Origin: Deltaproteobacteria bacterium
Lineage (GTDB): Bacteria > Desulfobacterota > Syntrophia > Syntrophales > UBA2185
Reading direction: 5' to 3'
Assembly: GCA_026388495.1 (NCBI GenBank)
Contig: JAPLJQ010000328.1
Coordinates: forward strand, 1 to 20,544
DNA: 20,544 nt
The notes beneath the pieces were generated by a model. It was not told the origin of the DNA, made no database searches, and saw only the letters and a program-made list of their open reading frames with translations. The stretch's first letter is position 1. Each line of letters starts with the position of its first letter. A program made the position numbers and the translations under genes. This document shows positions 7,817 through 15,472 of the stretch, one piece after another.

Positions 7817-9238
7817 TTAAATATTGGTTTTTGTTGTTCCTTCCGGGGCGCCGAGGGTTTTTTCAGCTGCATCGGTAATCGCCGCATCATCATCGTGGTT
7901 CAGAGAAAACACCCTGAAATGAACAATCCGGGCGGGGATAAACCGGTAGATTTCCTTCAGCGGTTCCGGAGACGTTACTCCAGTGACGGGATTGAAAATA
8001 TTGACCCGTTTCCCCGTTTCCGCCATGGGATTAATGGGCCGCGGGTCCTGGGTTGCAATATCAACCCGAAATGCCATGTGTTTCAATTCCCCGGGTAGAA
8101 ACTCCCTGATTTGACGCTCATAATCACAGGCATGGGAAAACCGGGCGCCCCGCTGGATCTGATCGATGGAAATCTCCGCGGAATAAGACATCTTCCACTT
8201 AACTTCCCGGCTATACAACTTCGCCCATTCCCGACCCAGCTTTCTTTTCATCGGATCCTTCTCTTTAAGCCACCCCCGGACTTCACGGAACAGGTTCCAT
8301 TCATCGCAATGGAGATATTCCTCCAGCGCTTCCACCGGATTCCAGGGGAAGATGAGTCGCATCGTATCCATGAATATCTCCTGAAGATGAAGGTCCAGTG
8401 ATCTCGTCGTCCTGTGGAAATACACGTTGGTATAAAGATTCAGCCTGGCGTTTAAAAAACGGCTCAGCGCCGAAACGCCCGTCTGATGGAGGGTCAGGCC
8501 ATCCTTCGTAAAAAACGTATAAAAACGAAGTCTTGTGATATCAACAATATCGAGGGAAAACCCCGTCATGTAGGCATCCCTCTGCACATAATCCAGATTG
8601 TCCACGGTATAAATGCCGGAAAAGAGCTGTCTCAGAAGGAGCAGCCATCCTGGCGGCTGCCTCTTTTCAGAAGCTGCCGGCATTTTGATCAGCATGGCAA
8701 CCTGATCGGGATCGAGGCATTCCCCGTCGGCGAAACGACCGTTCGGACTTCGCCGGATCTGACGGATAACCTTCCCGAGTTTCTTTACGATAATCTGCCT
8801 TCCCAGATCCTCATGGGTCAGGTGATAATGATCAAGAAAATGGTCGTCAAAAAAATGCCCGTACGGACCGTGCCCGACATCGTGAAGCAATCCCGCAATC
8901 CGTAAAAGCTCTTCAACATAATTCAATGATGGAACATCCCCGCATACCTCCCGCAGGCTCGGATAGAGATATCTCCCGAACTCGCCGGCAACATGCATGG
9001 TTCCCAGGGAATGCTGAAAGCGACTATGCTCTGCGGCGGGATAAACCCAGCGGGCGCTCTGGAGCTGGTAGATCCTTCTCAGCCGTTGAACCCAGGGGGA
9101 ATCGATAATATCTTTTTCCGTCTTCTCATCCGGAAAATCGGGGGTCGGCACCGTAAACGAGGCATATTGGTAAATGGGGTCGGCAATGAGGGCTTTCCCC
9201 TGATATTCCCGAGCGTATTCCGTGCTTTTTTGTTTCAT
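7817..9238 (-). CDS. HD-domain phosphohydrolase (COG1078, SAMHD1/dNTPase-like)
   Basis: This 473-aa protein belongs to the HD superfamily, in the group that includes bacterial dNTP triphosphohydrolases and SAMHD1. The metal-binding set is visible: His76 in HSRFQHSLG, His119-Asp120 in LLHDVGHGPYGH, and Asp216 in VDNLDYVQRDAY. The N-terminal DSPWVQRLRRIYQL is typical of this group. Family knowledge suggests hydrolysis of dNTPs or other phosphorylated nucleotides; the actual substrate is not shown by sequence. It lies 96 bp upstream of the nrdD-family gene on the same strand, a pairing that suggests control of dNTP pools. An in-frame TTG at 9274 would add 12 residues; neither start has a good Shine-Dalgarno site, and I prefer the ATG at 9236-9238 because family similarity begins after it. 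Confidence 0.82.
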   Translation of the reverse strand: MKQKSTEYAREYQGKALIADPIYQYASFTVPTPDFPDEKTEKDIIDSPWVQRLRRIYQLQSARWVYPAAEHSRFQHSLGTMHVAGEFGRYLYPSLREVCGDVPSLNYVEELLRIAGLLHDVGHGPYGHFFDDHFLDHYHLTHEDLGRQIIVKKLGKVIRQIRRSPNGRFADGECLDPDQVAMLIKMPAASEKRQPPGWLLLLRQLFSGIYTVDNLDYVQRDAYMTGFSLDIVDITRLRFYTFFTKDGLTLHQTGVSALSRFLNARLNLYTNVYFHRTTRSLDLHLQEIFMDTMRLIFPWNPVEALEEYLHCDEWNLFREVRGWLKEKDPMKRKLGREWAKLYSREVKWKMSYSAEISIDQIQRGARFSHACDYERQIREFLPGELKHMAFRVDIATQDPRPINPMAETGKRVNIFNPVTGVTSPEPLKEIYRFIPARIVHFRVFSLNHDDDAAITDAAEKTLGAPEGTTKTNI

Positions 9239-9325
9239 GGGATGAGGTTTACAATATTCTCCATTAAAGATCAAATCTTAATCTTGTTGTCCTATCCCGT
9301 CTGCCTGTTACCCTGCCTTTTACCC

Positions 9326-9354
9326 TTGACATATCATGTGTCCTTGCCTATCAT
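9326..9354 (+). promoter_or_regulatory. Sigma-70 promoter of the SPFH gene
   Basis: A perfect TTGACA (9326-9331) is followed after 17 nt by TATCAT (9349-9354). The predicted start near 9361 gives a leader of about 30 nt containing the GAGG ribosome site at 9376-9379, 10 nt before the ATG. Confidence 0.8.
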
Positions 9355-9389
9355 TCCATTGGTAAAAATCATATAGAGGATCATAACCC

Positions 9390-10514
9390 ATGGGAACGGA
9401 CAACGTCGTATTTCTGGAAGTTATCGAATGGTTTGACGAGTCGGGGAAAGAACTGGTTCACAGGATTCCGGAGAAAGGCTCCGGGGAGATCAAGTGGGGC
9501 GCACAGATGACCGTCCGCGAAAGCCAGGCCGCCATTTTCTTCTATAACGGGAAAGCCTGTGAAGCCTTCGGGCCGGGCAGGCATACCCTGAAAACAGCCA
9601 ATATACCCATCCTGACAAAGGTTCTCAGCCTGCCCTGGGGAATGACGAGCCCGTTGCGGGCGGAAGTCTATTTCATCAACATGAAAGTCTTTCCCAACCT
9701 CAAATGGGGGACGAGAGACCCCGTCGCCTTCAGGGATACGGAACTGGGGCTGATTCGTCTCAGGGCTTTCGGGGTTTTCAACATCCAGGTGCTCCAGCCG
9801 GTGCTTTTTGTTAACAGCCTTGTGGGAACCCAGGGAATATTCACCACGGACGCCATCGCAGAATATCTGAACACGGTCACCGTCTCCCGCTTCAATGATT
9901 TTATGGGAGAACACATCGATACCATTTTTAATCTTCCCGCCAGGTACAATGACCTTTCAGAAGGCCTGAAAAAAGCCATTGAAAAAGATTTTACCCGTTT
10001 TGGTTTGGGCCTCAACGAGTTGTACATCAACTCGATCACACCGCCGCCGGAAGTCCAGAAGGCCATTGACGACAAGAGCAGGCTCGGCGTTTTTGACGAT
10101 CTCAACAAACTTCTCAAAATGAAAGCCGCCATGGCCATGGAAACGGCCTCCCAATCCCAGGGCCAGGCGGGCGCGGGTTTGGGCATGGGGATGGGGTTTA
10201 TGATGCCCGCCATGTTCGCCGAGGCATTTAAGACCACACCCACAGGGCAAACCCCGGCGCCGGAGCCCGTCAACTGCCCGGACTGTCGGCAAAACATCCC
10301 CAGGGATGCCAAATTCTGCCCCTACTGCGGTCACCAGATGCTCGTTTTTCAGCAATGCTCTCAATGCGGTAAAAACCTTCCAATTAATGCAAAATTCTGT
10401 CTCCAGTGCGGCCACCCTGTGGAACAGAAACCTGCGTCCGTCAAGTGTCCCAAATGCAGCACCGAAAATCTGCCAAAAGCCACCTTCTGCAATCAGTGCG
10501 GTGAACGGATCTAA
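9390..10514 (+). CDS. SPFH-domain protein with three C-terminal zinc ribbons (YdjI-like)
   Basis: This 374-aa protein has an SPFH-like domain over about residues 1-230, of the type annotated as YdjI or 'virion core protein' (COG4260). It includes IKWGAQMTVRESQAAIFFYN, GPGRHTLKTANIP and ELYINSITPPPEVQKAIDD. A Gly/Met/Ala-rich linker (about 240-290) leads to three zinc ribbons of identical spacing, CxxC-X10-CxxC, at Cys296-313, 323-340 and 353-370. B. subtilis YdjI works with a PspA-type envelope-stress protein at the membrane. No PspA gene is nearby, so that role is only a possibility. There is no signal peptide or obvious membrane segment. It has its own promoter and a GAGG ribosome site, and appears to be a single-gene transcript. 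Confidence 0.85.
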   Translation: MGTDNVVFLEVIEWFDESGKELVHRIPEKGSGEIKWGAQMTVRESQAAIFFYNGKACEAFGPGRHTLKTANIPILTKVLSLPWGMTSPLRAEVYFINMKVFPNLKWGTRDPVAFRDTELGLIRLRAFGVFNIQVLQPVLFVNSLVGTQGIFTTDAIAEYLNTVTVSRFNDFMGEHIDTIFNLPARYNDLSEGLKKAIEKDFTRFGLGLNELYINSITPPPEVQKAIDDKSRLGVFDDLNKLLKMKAAMAMETASQSQGQAGAGLGMGMGFMMPAMFAEAFKTTPTGQTPAPEPVNCPDCRQNIPRDAKFCPYCGHQMLVFQQCSQCGKNLPINAKFCLQCGHPVEQKPASVKCPKCSTENLPKATFCNQCGERI

Positions 10515-11069
10515 TAACTGAACCTGTCATTACAGCCTCTATTCCGAGGATAGATCAATTCCGGCAGACCATTGCCGGACAACCCTGACATTTGCACCCC
10601 GTCACAACTCACTTAATACACCATTTCATAAATACGCTCACCTTACTGTTATTTATGTCTCATCTGGCATGATTATTGTAAAAACTGAAAAGCCGTTATG
10701 CTTATGACGACGGAATATGCCGCTTGATCCCGGAGGGGGAAAAGCATTCTTATATGGTGATCCTCACCGCCCAAATGGCGTCTTTCCCGCAAGTCTGACG
10801 ATCCAACAACGGCGGGCATTACGGGCACATCCCGGTTAAAGGAGGTCGTCAAGAAACCAGTGAAAATTGGTTCCGGATGAGAAAGTGGATTATGACTGAA
10901 ATATCCCGGCGTTGAAATGATGTCAATGCCGTCATTTATATGACTATCGGCCGTTGCGCTATTCTTAATCTTTTATTTAAGCATGATTTTACGATCAGGC
11001 ATCTTAATTTATTTTAGAACACAACATGATCGTGGATTCTTATAATCAATATCATATGGGGGTAGATTG
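10515..11069. other. 555 bp gene-free region with several small hairpins
   Basis: No convincing coding region is present on either strand. Visible structure includes a perfect 6-bp hairpin (10561-10578, CCGGCA/TGCCGG) without a T-tract, just after the SPFH gene. Adjacent hairpins GGTGA/TCACC (10757-10769) and CGCC/GGCG (10769-10781) follow further on. A strong AAAGGAGGT at about 10835 is followed only by a six-codon frame. TATAAT at 11041-11046 lies just ahead of the chemoreceptor but lacks a good -35. No known riboswitch core was recognised. Confidence 0.5.
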
Positions 11070-12629
11070 ATGAAGAACATGAAGTTAAGTATCAAGTTGA
11101 TCTCCGGTTTTATCTGTGTTGCTTTGATGATCGTATTTGGCGGGATTTTTGGATGGTACGGGATCTATCAGACTGAAAATGCACTCAAAGATGTCAATGA
11201 CGTGCGCCTGCCCGGTATCAAATCCCTGGCGGTCATGAAAGAAGTGCAGACGGCCGTCCGTGTCGCGGAACGTTCTCTAATGATAGCGGAGTACGCCGTT
11301 AATGAAGATCTGAGGAATCGTCAGTTCAGCAACATCGACGACGCCTGGAAGCGGATGGACGAGGCCCTGAAAAACTTCGAGGCCCTGCCCAGGAGTAATA
11401 ATCAGTCGACTCTCTGGAGCAGCGTCAAGACATCCTGGGAGGCCTGGAAGAAGGACTTCGGCCAATACCTTGAACTTATAAAATCGGGCAATCGGGAAAA
11501 CGCCCTGGCCTTATCGAATAACCAACTCCGGGACAGTTTCTTCACGGCGACAAAGAACATTGATGAGTTGGTCGCGCTGAACCTAAAAGAGACCAAGGAG
11601 AGCGAAGTAAAGTCCCTTCAGGCCGCCGACAGAATAAAGCTCCTGGCCCTGGCCGGTACTGTCGTTGGGGTCATCCTTGCGGTATTTCTGGGAATATTTT
11701 TCTCCCTGATGATTACCCGGCCCATCAACCGCGTTATTGAGGGTCTTGGCGACGGCGCCGAACGGGTGGTATCGGCTTCTTCACAGGTGGCATCGGCAAG
11801 CCAGAACCTTGCGGAGGGAGCCTCTGAGCAGGCCGCAGCCGTCGAGGAAACCTCTTCATCTCTCGAGGAGATGTCTTCCATGACGAAACAGAATGCCGAC
11901 AATGCGCAGCTGGCAAGCTCACTGATGTCCAATGACGCCAGGGAGAGCTACCGTACGATCACGGATAAGGTTGCTTTGATGCAGGAAGTCGTCAACGCCA
12001 GCGTCAAGGCCGGCGAGGAGACATCCAAGATCATCAAGACCATTGATGAAATCGCTTTTCAAACGAACCTGCTGGCCTTGAATGCCGCCGTCGAGGCTGC
12101 AAGGGCAGGTGAAACGGGCGCCGGCTTCGCGGTCGTGGCCGAGGAAGTACGGAACCTGGCGATGCGGTCTGCGGAGGCGGCAAAAAACACGGAAGCCCTG
12201 ATTGCCGAATCAACGGCGAAGGTCCAACAGGCGTCGATCCTGTTCGAACAAATCAACGAAGAGTTGTCAAGCAACCGTCATATTGCCAAAAAGGTAACGG
12301 AACTCATCGGTGAGATCGCAGCCGCTTCGGGGGAACAGGTTCTGGGGATAGAACAGATCAACAAGGCCGTCCATGAAATGGACAAGGTGGTGCAGCAGAA
12401 TGCAGCCAACGCGGAGGAGTCCGCCAGCGCGTCCGAAGAGATGAAGGCCCAGGCGGTTATGATGAAGGATATCGTGCAGGAACTTGTCTCTGTAGTCGGG
12501 GGGAACGCGAACGGCGTATCGGGTGATCGCTCTTTATATCCGGATTTTCCGCAGCAGAAAGAGCGTCGCATGGTTCGCGCCACCGAAGCACACCGGATAA
12601 AACCGGGTGAATTGAAATTGGCACAATAG
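11070..12629 (+). CDS. Methyl-accepting chemotaxis protein (4HB sensor, full length)
   Basis: This 519-aa inner-membrane chemoreceptor signals to CheA/CheW. A first membrane helix spans about residues 9-31. A periplasmic, mostly helical ligand-binding region of the four-helix-bundle type follows (about 32-187), then a second membrane helix at about 188-214. After ITRPINRVIEG the sequence passes almost at once into the cytoplasmic coiled coil, so the HAMP domain appears reduced to its first helix. EQAAAVEETSSSLEEM is a likely methylation region. The hairpin tip EIAFQTNLLALNAAVEAARA (about 326-345) binds CheA/CheW. There is no C-terminal pentapeptide for CheR binding. The ATG at 11070 follows GGGGGT by about 6 nt; the adjacent in-frame TTG at 11067 is less likely. 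The ligand is unknown. Confidence 0.95.
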   Translation: MKNMKLSIKLISGFICVALMIVFGGIFGWYGIYQTENALKDVNDVRLPGIKSLAVMKEVQTAVRVAERSLMIAEYAVNEDLRNRQFSNIDDAWKRMDEALKNFEALPRSNNQSTLWSSVKTSWEAWKKDFGQYLELIKSGNRENALALSNNQLRDSFFTATKNIDELVALNLKETKESEVKSLQAADRIKLLALAGTVVGVILAVFLGIFFSLMITRPINRVIEGLGDGAERVVSASSQVASASQNLAEGASEQAAAVEETSSSLEEMSSMTKQNADNAQLASSLMSNDARESYRTITDKVALMQEVVNASVKAGEETSKIIKTIDEIAFQTNLLALNAAVEAARAGETGAGFAVVAEEVRNLAMRSAEAAKNTEALIAESTAKVQQASILFEQINEELSSNRHIAKKVTELIGEIAAASGEQVLGIEQINKAVHEMDKVVQQNAANAEESASASEEMKAQAVMMKDIVQELVSVVGGNANGVSGDRSLYPDFPQQKERRMVRATEAHRIKPGELKLAQ

Positions 12630-12667
12630 GTCACTTCGAAGCACCGACCGCCATATGCACCTTATCA

Positions 12668-12689
12668 GCAGGGGCCTTCGGGCCCCTGC
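12668..12689 (+). terminator. UUCG-capped hairpin after the chemoreceptor
   Basis: A perfect 9-bp GC-rich stem (GCAGGGGCC / GGCCCCTGC) closes on a TTCG tetraloop, 38 bp after the chemoreceptor stop codon. No T-tract follows, so it may act as a 3'-end stabiliser or a non-canonical terminator. Confidence 0.6.
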
Positions 12690-12782
12690 ATAATCATTGA
12701 ACGTCGATTACCCGCCCCCAATGCATTATACCTCAGATTGAATCGGAGACATGACATTCCTTCCCCTCACGGCTCTACTGAC

Positions 12783-12812
12783 TTGACATACAGAAGTCTT
12801 TCCCCATATACT
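12783..12812 (+). promoter_or_regulatory. Sigma-70 promoter of the duplicated zinc-ribbon gene
   Basis: A perfect TTGACA (12783-12788) is followed after 18 nt by TATACT (12807-12812). The predicted start near 12819 gives a leader of about 145 nt that contains the inverted repeat at 12914-12962. Confidence 0.7.
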
Positions 12813-12913
12813 CGTTATGCTTACATGATCCTCACACGGAGATCTGCATTTACGATGACGGGAGAACGACTTAAAAAGGCATCTAACCCCCAGGCACGGG
12901 CACTACGAAACAT

Positions 12914-12962
12914 GAAAATCCCCCCTTGCCCCCCTTTAGCAAAGGGGAGGTGGGGGGATTTT
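12914..12962. repeat. Dispersed GC-rich inverted repeat overlapping a ribosome binding site
   Basis: The outer arms AAAATCCCCCC and GGGGGGATTTT pair perfectly, and the inner arms CCCCTTT / AAAGGGG pair around a short loop. A relative with the same outer ends lies at 17865-17917. The right arm ends two bases before the ATG at 12965 and contains the only Shine-Dalgarno-like sequence of that gene. Confidence 0.8.
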
Positions 12963-12964
12963 AA

Positions 12965-14194
12965 ATGAATTACCAATCTCTCGATAGCTGGCAGATTGAT
13001 CATCAGTGCCCCCAGTGCAGCGCTCCCGTAACATTGAATGAAGCAGATCGGCTGCTTCTTTGCCCTTACTGTCGGACAAAACTCTATCTCGTTACGGATG
13101 ATCATTTTCAATATTGTATCCCGACAAAGGATTCGACTCGCCGGGACATCATCCATATCCCCTATTGGCGTCTGAAAGGGTTGTCCTTTTCGGTTCTTGC
13201 CGGTGAGGTGGCGAATCGTTTTTTCGATACGAACCTGCTGGCAATTGATATGCGGGGATTGCCGTCTTCCCTGGGATTGAGGCCTCAGGCCCTGAAACTG
13301 ACGTTTGCTTCCCCAGGCGTGGAAGGACGATTTCTTGAACCTGGCATTGATGCCCGGGCGGTCATGCAGAGAATTGGCGCAGATGCAACCTGTTATCATC
13401 AGGCCTTCATCGGAGAAATCATCAGCCTGATCCATTGCCCCATGTATCTGGAAAATAATATGCTGTACGATGCCCTTCTTAAAAGACCTGTGTGTCCCAT
13501 AAAATCAGAAGACATGGATGGATTGCTGGCTAAAAGCCATTCACAGAATTGGCAGATCCGTTTTATATCGACACAGTGCCCCCGATGCGGATGGGACCTT
13601 CTGGGTGAAAAAGACACATTGGTATTAACCTGTACAAACTGTGAATCCGCATGGACCTGTCGGGGAAACGCCTTTGAAAGCGTTGAATTTTCCGTCATAA
13701 CAGACACGGAACCCGCTCCACATTATCTGCCCTTCTGGCGAATGAAACCCCGGATAGAGGGGATTCCCCTCAGATCCTATGCCGACCTTATCAGGCTGGG
13801 GAATCTTCCGAAAGTCATCACGAGTGCTTTCGAAGAAACTCCTCTCTATTTCTGGAGTCCCGCGTTCAAGGTAAATCCCGCCCTCTTTCTGAGATGGTCA
13901 CGGCAGATGACCGTATTCCAGTCTGTGGAAAAAAAGAACAGCATCCTTCCCCGGACATCTCTCTATCCGGTTACATTATCTTCAGATGAGGCTCAGGAAA
14001 ATATCATGATAACGATAGCCAATCTCATCACGGAAAAACGAAGGCTGTTCCCCGCCCTTTCGGGAATTCGCATCGACCTGGACGAAATCCTTCTTGAATA
14101 TCACCCTTTCGCAATCGCCCGCAATGAACTCATCCACACGAAACTACGCTTAAGTATCGATAAAAACGCCCTTGTGTTCGGCACACAACTATAA
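12965..14194 (+). CDS. Unknown protein made of two zinc-ribbon modules
   Basis: I do not recognise a named family for this 409-aa protein. It contains two zinc ribbons, Cys15/18/33/36 and Cys205/208/223/226, both CxxC-X14-CxxC. Each is followed after exactly 31 residues by a Trp in a shared motif: IPYWRLKG around Trp68 and LPFWRMKP around Trp258. All matched positions are offset by 190 residues, so the protein is a tandem duplication. No signal peptide or membrane segment is evident. The C-terminal part (about 330-409) has alternating hydrophobic segments ending LHTKLRLSIDKNALVFG-like. It has its own sigma-70 promoter, and its ribosome site GGGGAGG lies within a repeat hairpin. It may act in a protein or nucleic-acid scaffold with the nearby SPFH zinc-ribbon protein, but this is speculative. 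Confidence 0.8.
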   Translation: MNYQSLDSWQIDHQCPQCSAPVTLNEADRLLLCPYCRTKLYLVTDDHFQYCIPTKDSTRRDIIHIPYWRLKGLSFSVLAGEVANRFFDTNLLAIDMRGLPSSLGLRPQALKLTFASPGVEGRFLEPGIDARAVMQRIGADATCYHQAFIGEIISLIHCPMYLENNMLYDALLKRPVCPIKSEDMDGLLAKSHSQNWQIRFISTQCPRCGWDLLGEKDTLVLTCTNCESAWTCRGNAFESVEFSVITDTEPAPHYLPFWRMKPRIEGIPLRSYADLIRLGNLPKVITSAFEETPLYFWSPAFKVNPALFLRWSRQMTVFQSVEKKNSILPRTSLYPVTLSSDEAQENIMITIANLITEKRRLFPALSGIRIDLDEILLEYHPFAIARNELIHTKLRLSIDKNALVFGTQL

Positions 14195-14196
14195 GA

Positions 14197-14232
14197 AGCC
14201 CCTCAGCAGAATGGAACGTCTGATGAGGGGCT
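14197..14232. terminator. Bidirectional terminator between convergent genes
   Basis: AGCCCCTCA (14197-14205) pairs with TGAGGGGCT (14224-14232), and CAGA/TCTG extends the stem after one mismatch. It begins 2 bp after the plus-strand stop and 17 bp before the end of the minus-strand gene, in the right place to end both transcripts. T-tracts are poor. Confidence 0.75.
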
Positions 14233-14248
14233 CGTCATATTCACCATA

Positions 14249-14698
14249 TCATGCCCGACCAACGGGTTTATGATGCATGAGGGCGTCTTTCAGGTTTTGC
14301 TCCTCAGTCATCCTTTCATTCAACCTGTTTCGAAACGCCTCTATCATATAAATAATTTTTGAAATAATAATCCCCCGGATCAGAAAATAAAGGGCAAATT
14401 CCTGATCATGACAGAGGTCTTTCATTTCGAAGGAATTGAAGACATCTTCAATAACCGGACCAATCGATCCATGAATCTCTTTCTGTATGTCCGTCAGGTC
14501 TCCGTCCTGTTTTGCACCCCAGACGGCGGGCACGATATACGTGATCGGTTCCGACAGGAGAACCATTTTGTAAGTCATAAAGACATGCTGAACCGCGTCG
14601 TCTACAAGGGGGCCGATCCTGTTTGCAATCTTCATGATATCTTCGGTCTTTTGGGGCGTTTGTCTCTTCGAAAAAATTTTCTTCAACATGTTCGTCAC
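14249..14698 (-). CDS. Small helical protein of unknown function
   Basis: This 149-aa protein is not recognised. It appears mostly helical, with a charged N terminus (KKIFSKRQTPQKTEDIM), a hydrophobic segment YKMVLLSEPITYIVPAVWG (about 43-61), a second one ALYFLIRGIIISKIIYMI (about 102-119), and a charged tail. The second could be a membrane helix or a core helix. The GTG at 14698 lies 19 bp after the stop of the upstream chemoreceptor fragment, so the two are probably cotranscribed and driven by the FliA promoter. An ATG three codons later is an alternative start; neither has a good Shine-Dalgarno site. The context suggests, but does not prove, a role linked to motility or chemotaxis. Confidence 0.7.
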   Translation of the reverse strand: MTNMLKKIFSKRQTPQKTEDIMKIANRIGPLVDDAVQHVFMTYKMVLLSEPITYIVPAVWGAKQDGDLTDIQKEIHGSIGPVIEDVFNSFEMKDLCHDQEFALYFLIRGIIISKIIYMIEAFRNRLNERMTEEQNLKDALMHHKPVGRA

Positions 14699-14717
14699 GT
14701 GCCATGAGAGTTTTCGT

Positions 14718-15419
14718 TTAGAAATCCTTGAAAGAACTATCCTCCAAAGGAAACACCTGTTCCCTGTTGATGGCTTTTCTCCTGTTCACTGTCACCCCGG
14801 CTTCCATGCGCTTCTCAGCAGGAACAGGCAGTTGCGCCTTATTTTTATGAATCATGGCAATGAGTTTGCCTCCGGCGGTTCCTGACTGTAAGTCGGAAAC
14901 ATGACCGTTTGCGTTCCCCTCCACAAGCGTAATAAGCTCGCCAACCATATTCTTCATCTGTGCGGCCTGGGCATTCATCTCTTCTGAAGCGCTTGCCGAT
15001 TCCTCGGAGTTTGACGCTGTATTCTGAACGGCGGTGTTTATTTCCTGAACGGCTCTGTTTGCCTGGGTAACCATACCGGCCTGCTCGTTACTGGCCTCAT
15101 TGATTTCTTTTATGTGCATGGTTGTCTGTTTGCCAGCCTCGCCCATCTGATAAAAGTCCTCCATGGTTTTATCCAGAAGGGCTCCTCCTTCCTTTATGTG
15201 CTGCAGGGTAGCGCCGATAATCGTTTCCGTGTTCTTCGCCGATTCTGCCACCTTTCGGGCCAGATTTCTGACCTCTTCAGCCACTACGGAAAAACCGGCG
15301 CCCGATTCACCGGCGCGGGCTGCCTCTACTGCGGCATTCAGGGCAAGCAGATTAATCTGGAATGATATGTCATCAATGGTCTTGATAATCTTTGCGGTGT
15401 TTTCCCCTCGCGATGACAT
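14718..15419 (-). CDS. Chemoreceptor fragment: cytoplasmic signalling half only
   Basis: This 233-codon frame encodes only the distal part of a methyl-accepting chemotaxis protein. It begins MSSRGENTAKIIKTIDD, immediately before the hairpin tip SFQINLLALNAAVEAARAGE, then runs through the descending coiled-coil arm (EESASASEEMNAQAAQMKNM) to an unstructured tail. It has no sensor domain, membrane helix, HAMP or ascending helix. It aligns closely with the 3' half of the chemoreceptor at 11070-12629 from GEETSKIIKTID onward. An in-frame TGA lies eight codons upstream of the ATG, and no ribosome site precedes the ATG. A near-consensus FliA promoter and a GAGGT site lie 45-80 bp upstream. The simplest reading is an internal deletion of a once full-length receptor gene. 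An expressed soluble signalling fragment is possible. Confidence 0.75.
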   Translation of the reverse strand: MSSRGENTAKIIKTIDDISFQINLLALNAAVEAARAGESGAGFSVVAEEVRNLARKVAESAKNTETIIGATLQHIKEGGALLDKTMEDFYQMGEAGKQTTMHIKEINEASNEQAGMVTQANRAVQEINTAVQNTASNSEESASASEEMNAQAAQMKNMVGELITLVEGNANGHVSDLQSGTAGGKLIAMIHKNKAQLPVPAEKRMEAGVTVNRRKAINREQVFPLEDSSFKDF

Positions 15420-15472
15420 ATGAAGCGTTATGCACAGATCTCAAACCGTCTTTTAGATTCTACCTCTTCTTG

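Noticed and set aside
10665..10680. Sigma-54-like TGGCATG-N4-TTGTA
   Set aside because: The essential GC of the -12 element is GT here, and the site is about 390 bp from the next start codon.
10830..10875. Strong AAAGGAGGT ribosome site
   Set aside because: The only start codon at a usable distance opens a six-codon frame; no evidence for a leader peptide.
10515..11069. Cyclic-di-GMP (GEMM) or cobalamin riboswitch ahead of the chemoreceptor
   Set aside because: Conserved core segments of either class could not be found.
12821..13435. 204-codon open frame on the minus strand
   Set aside because: It is antisense to the zinc-ribbon gene and runs through the inverted repeat.
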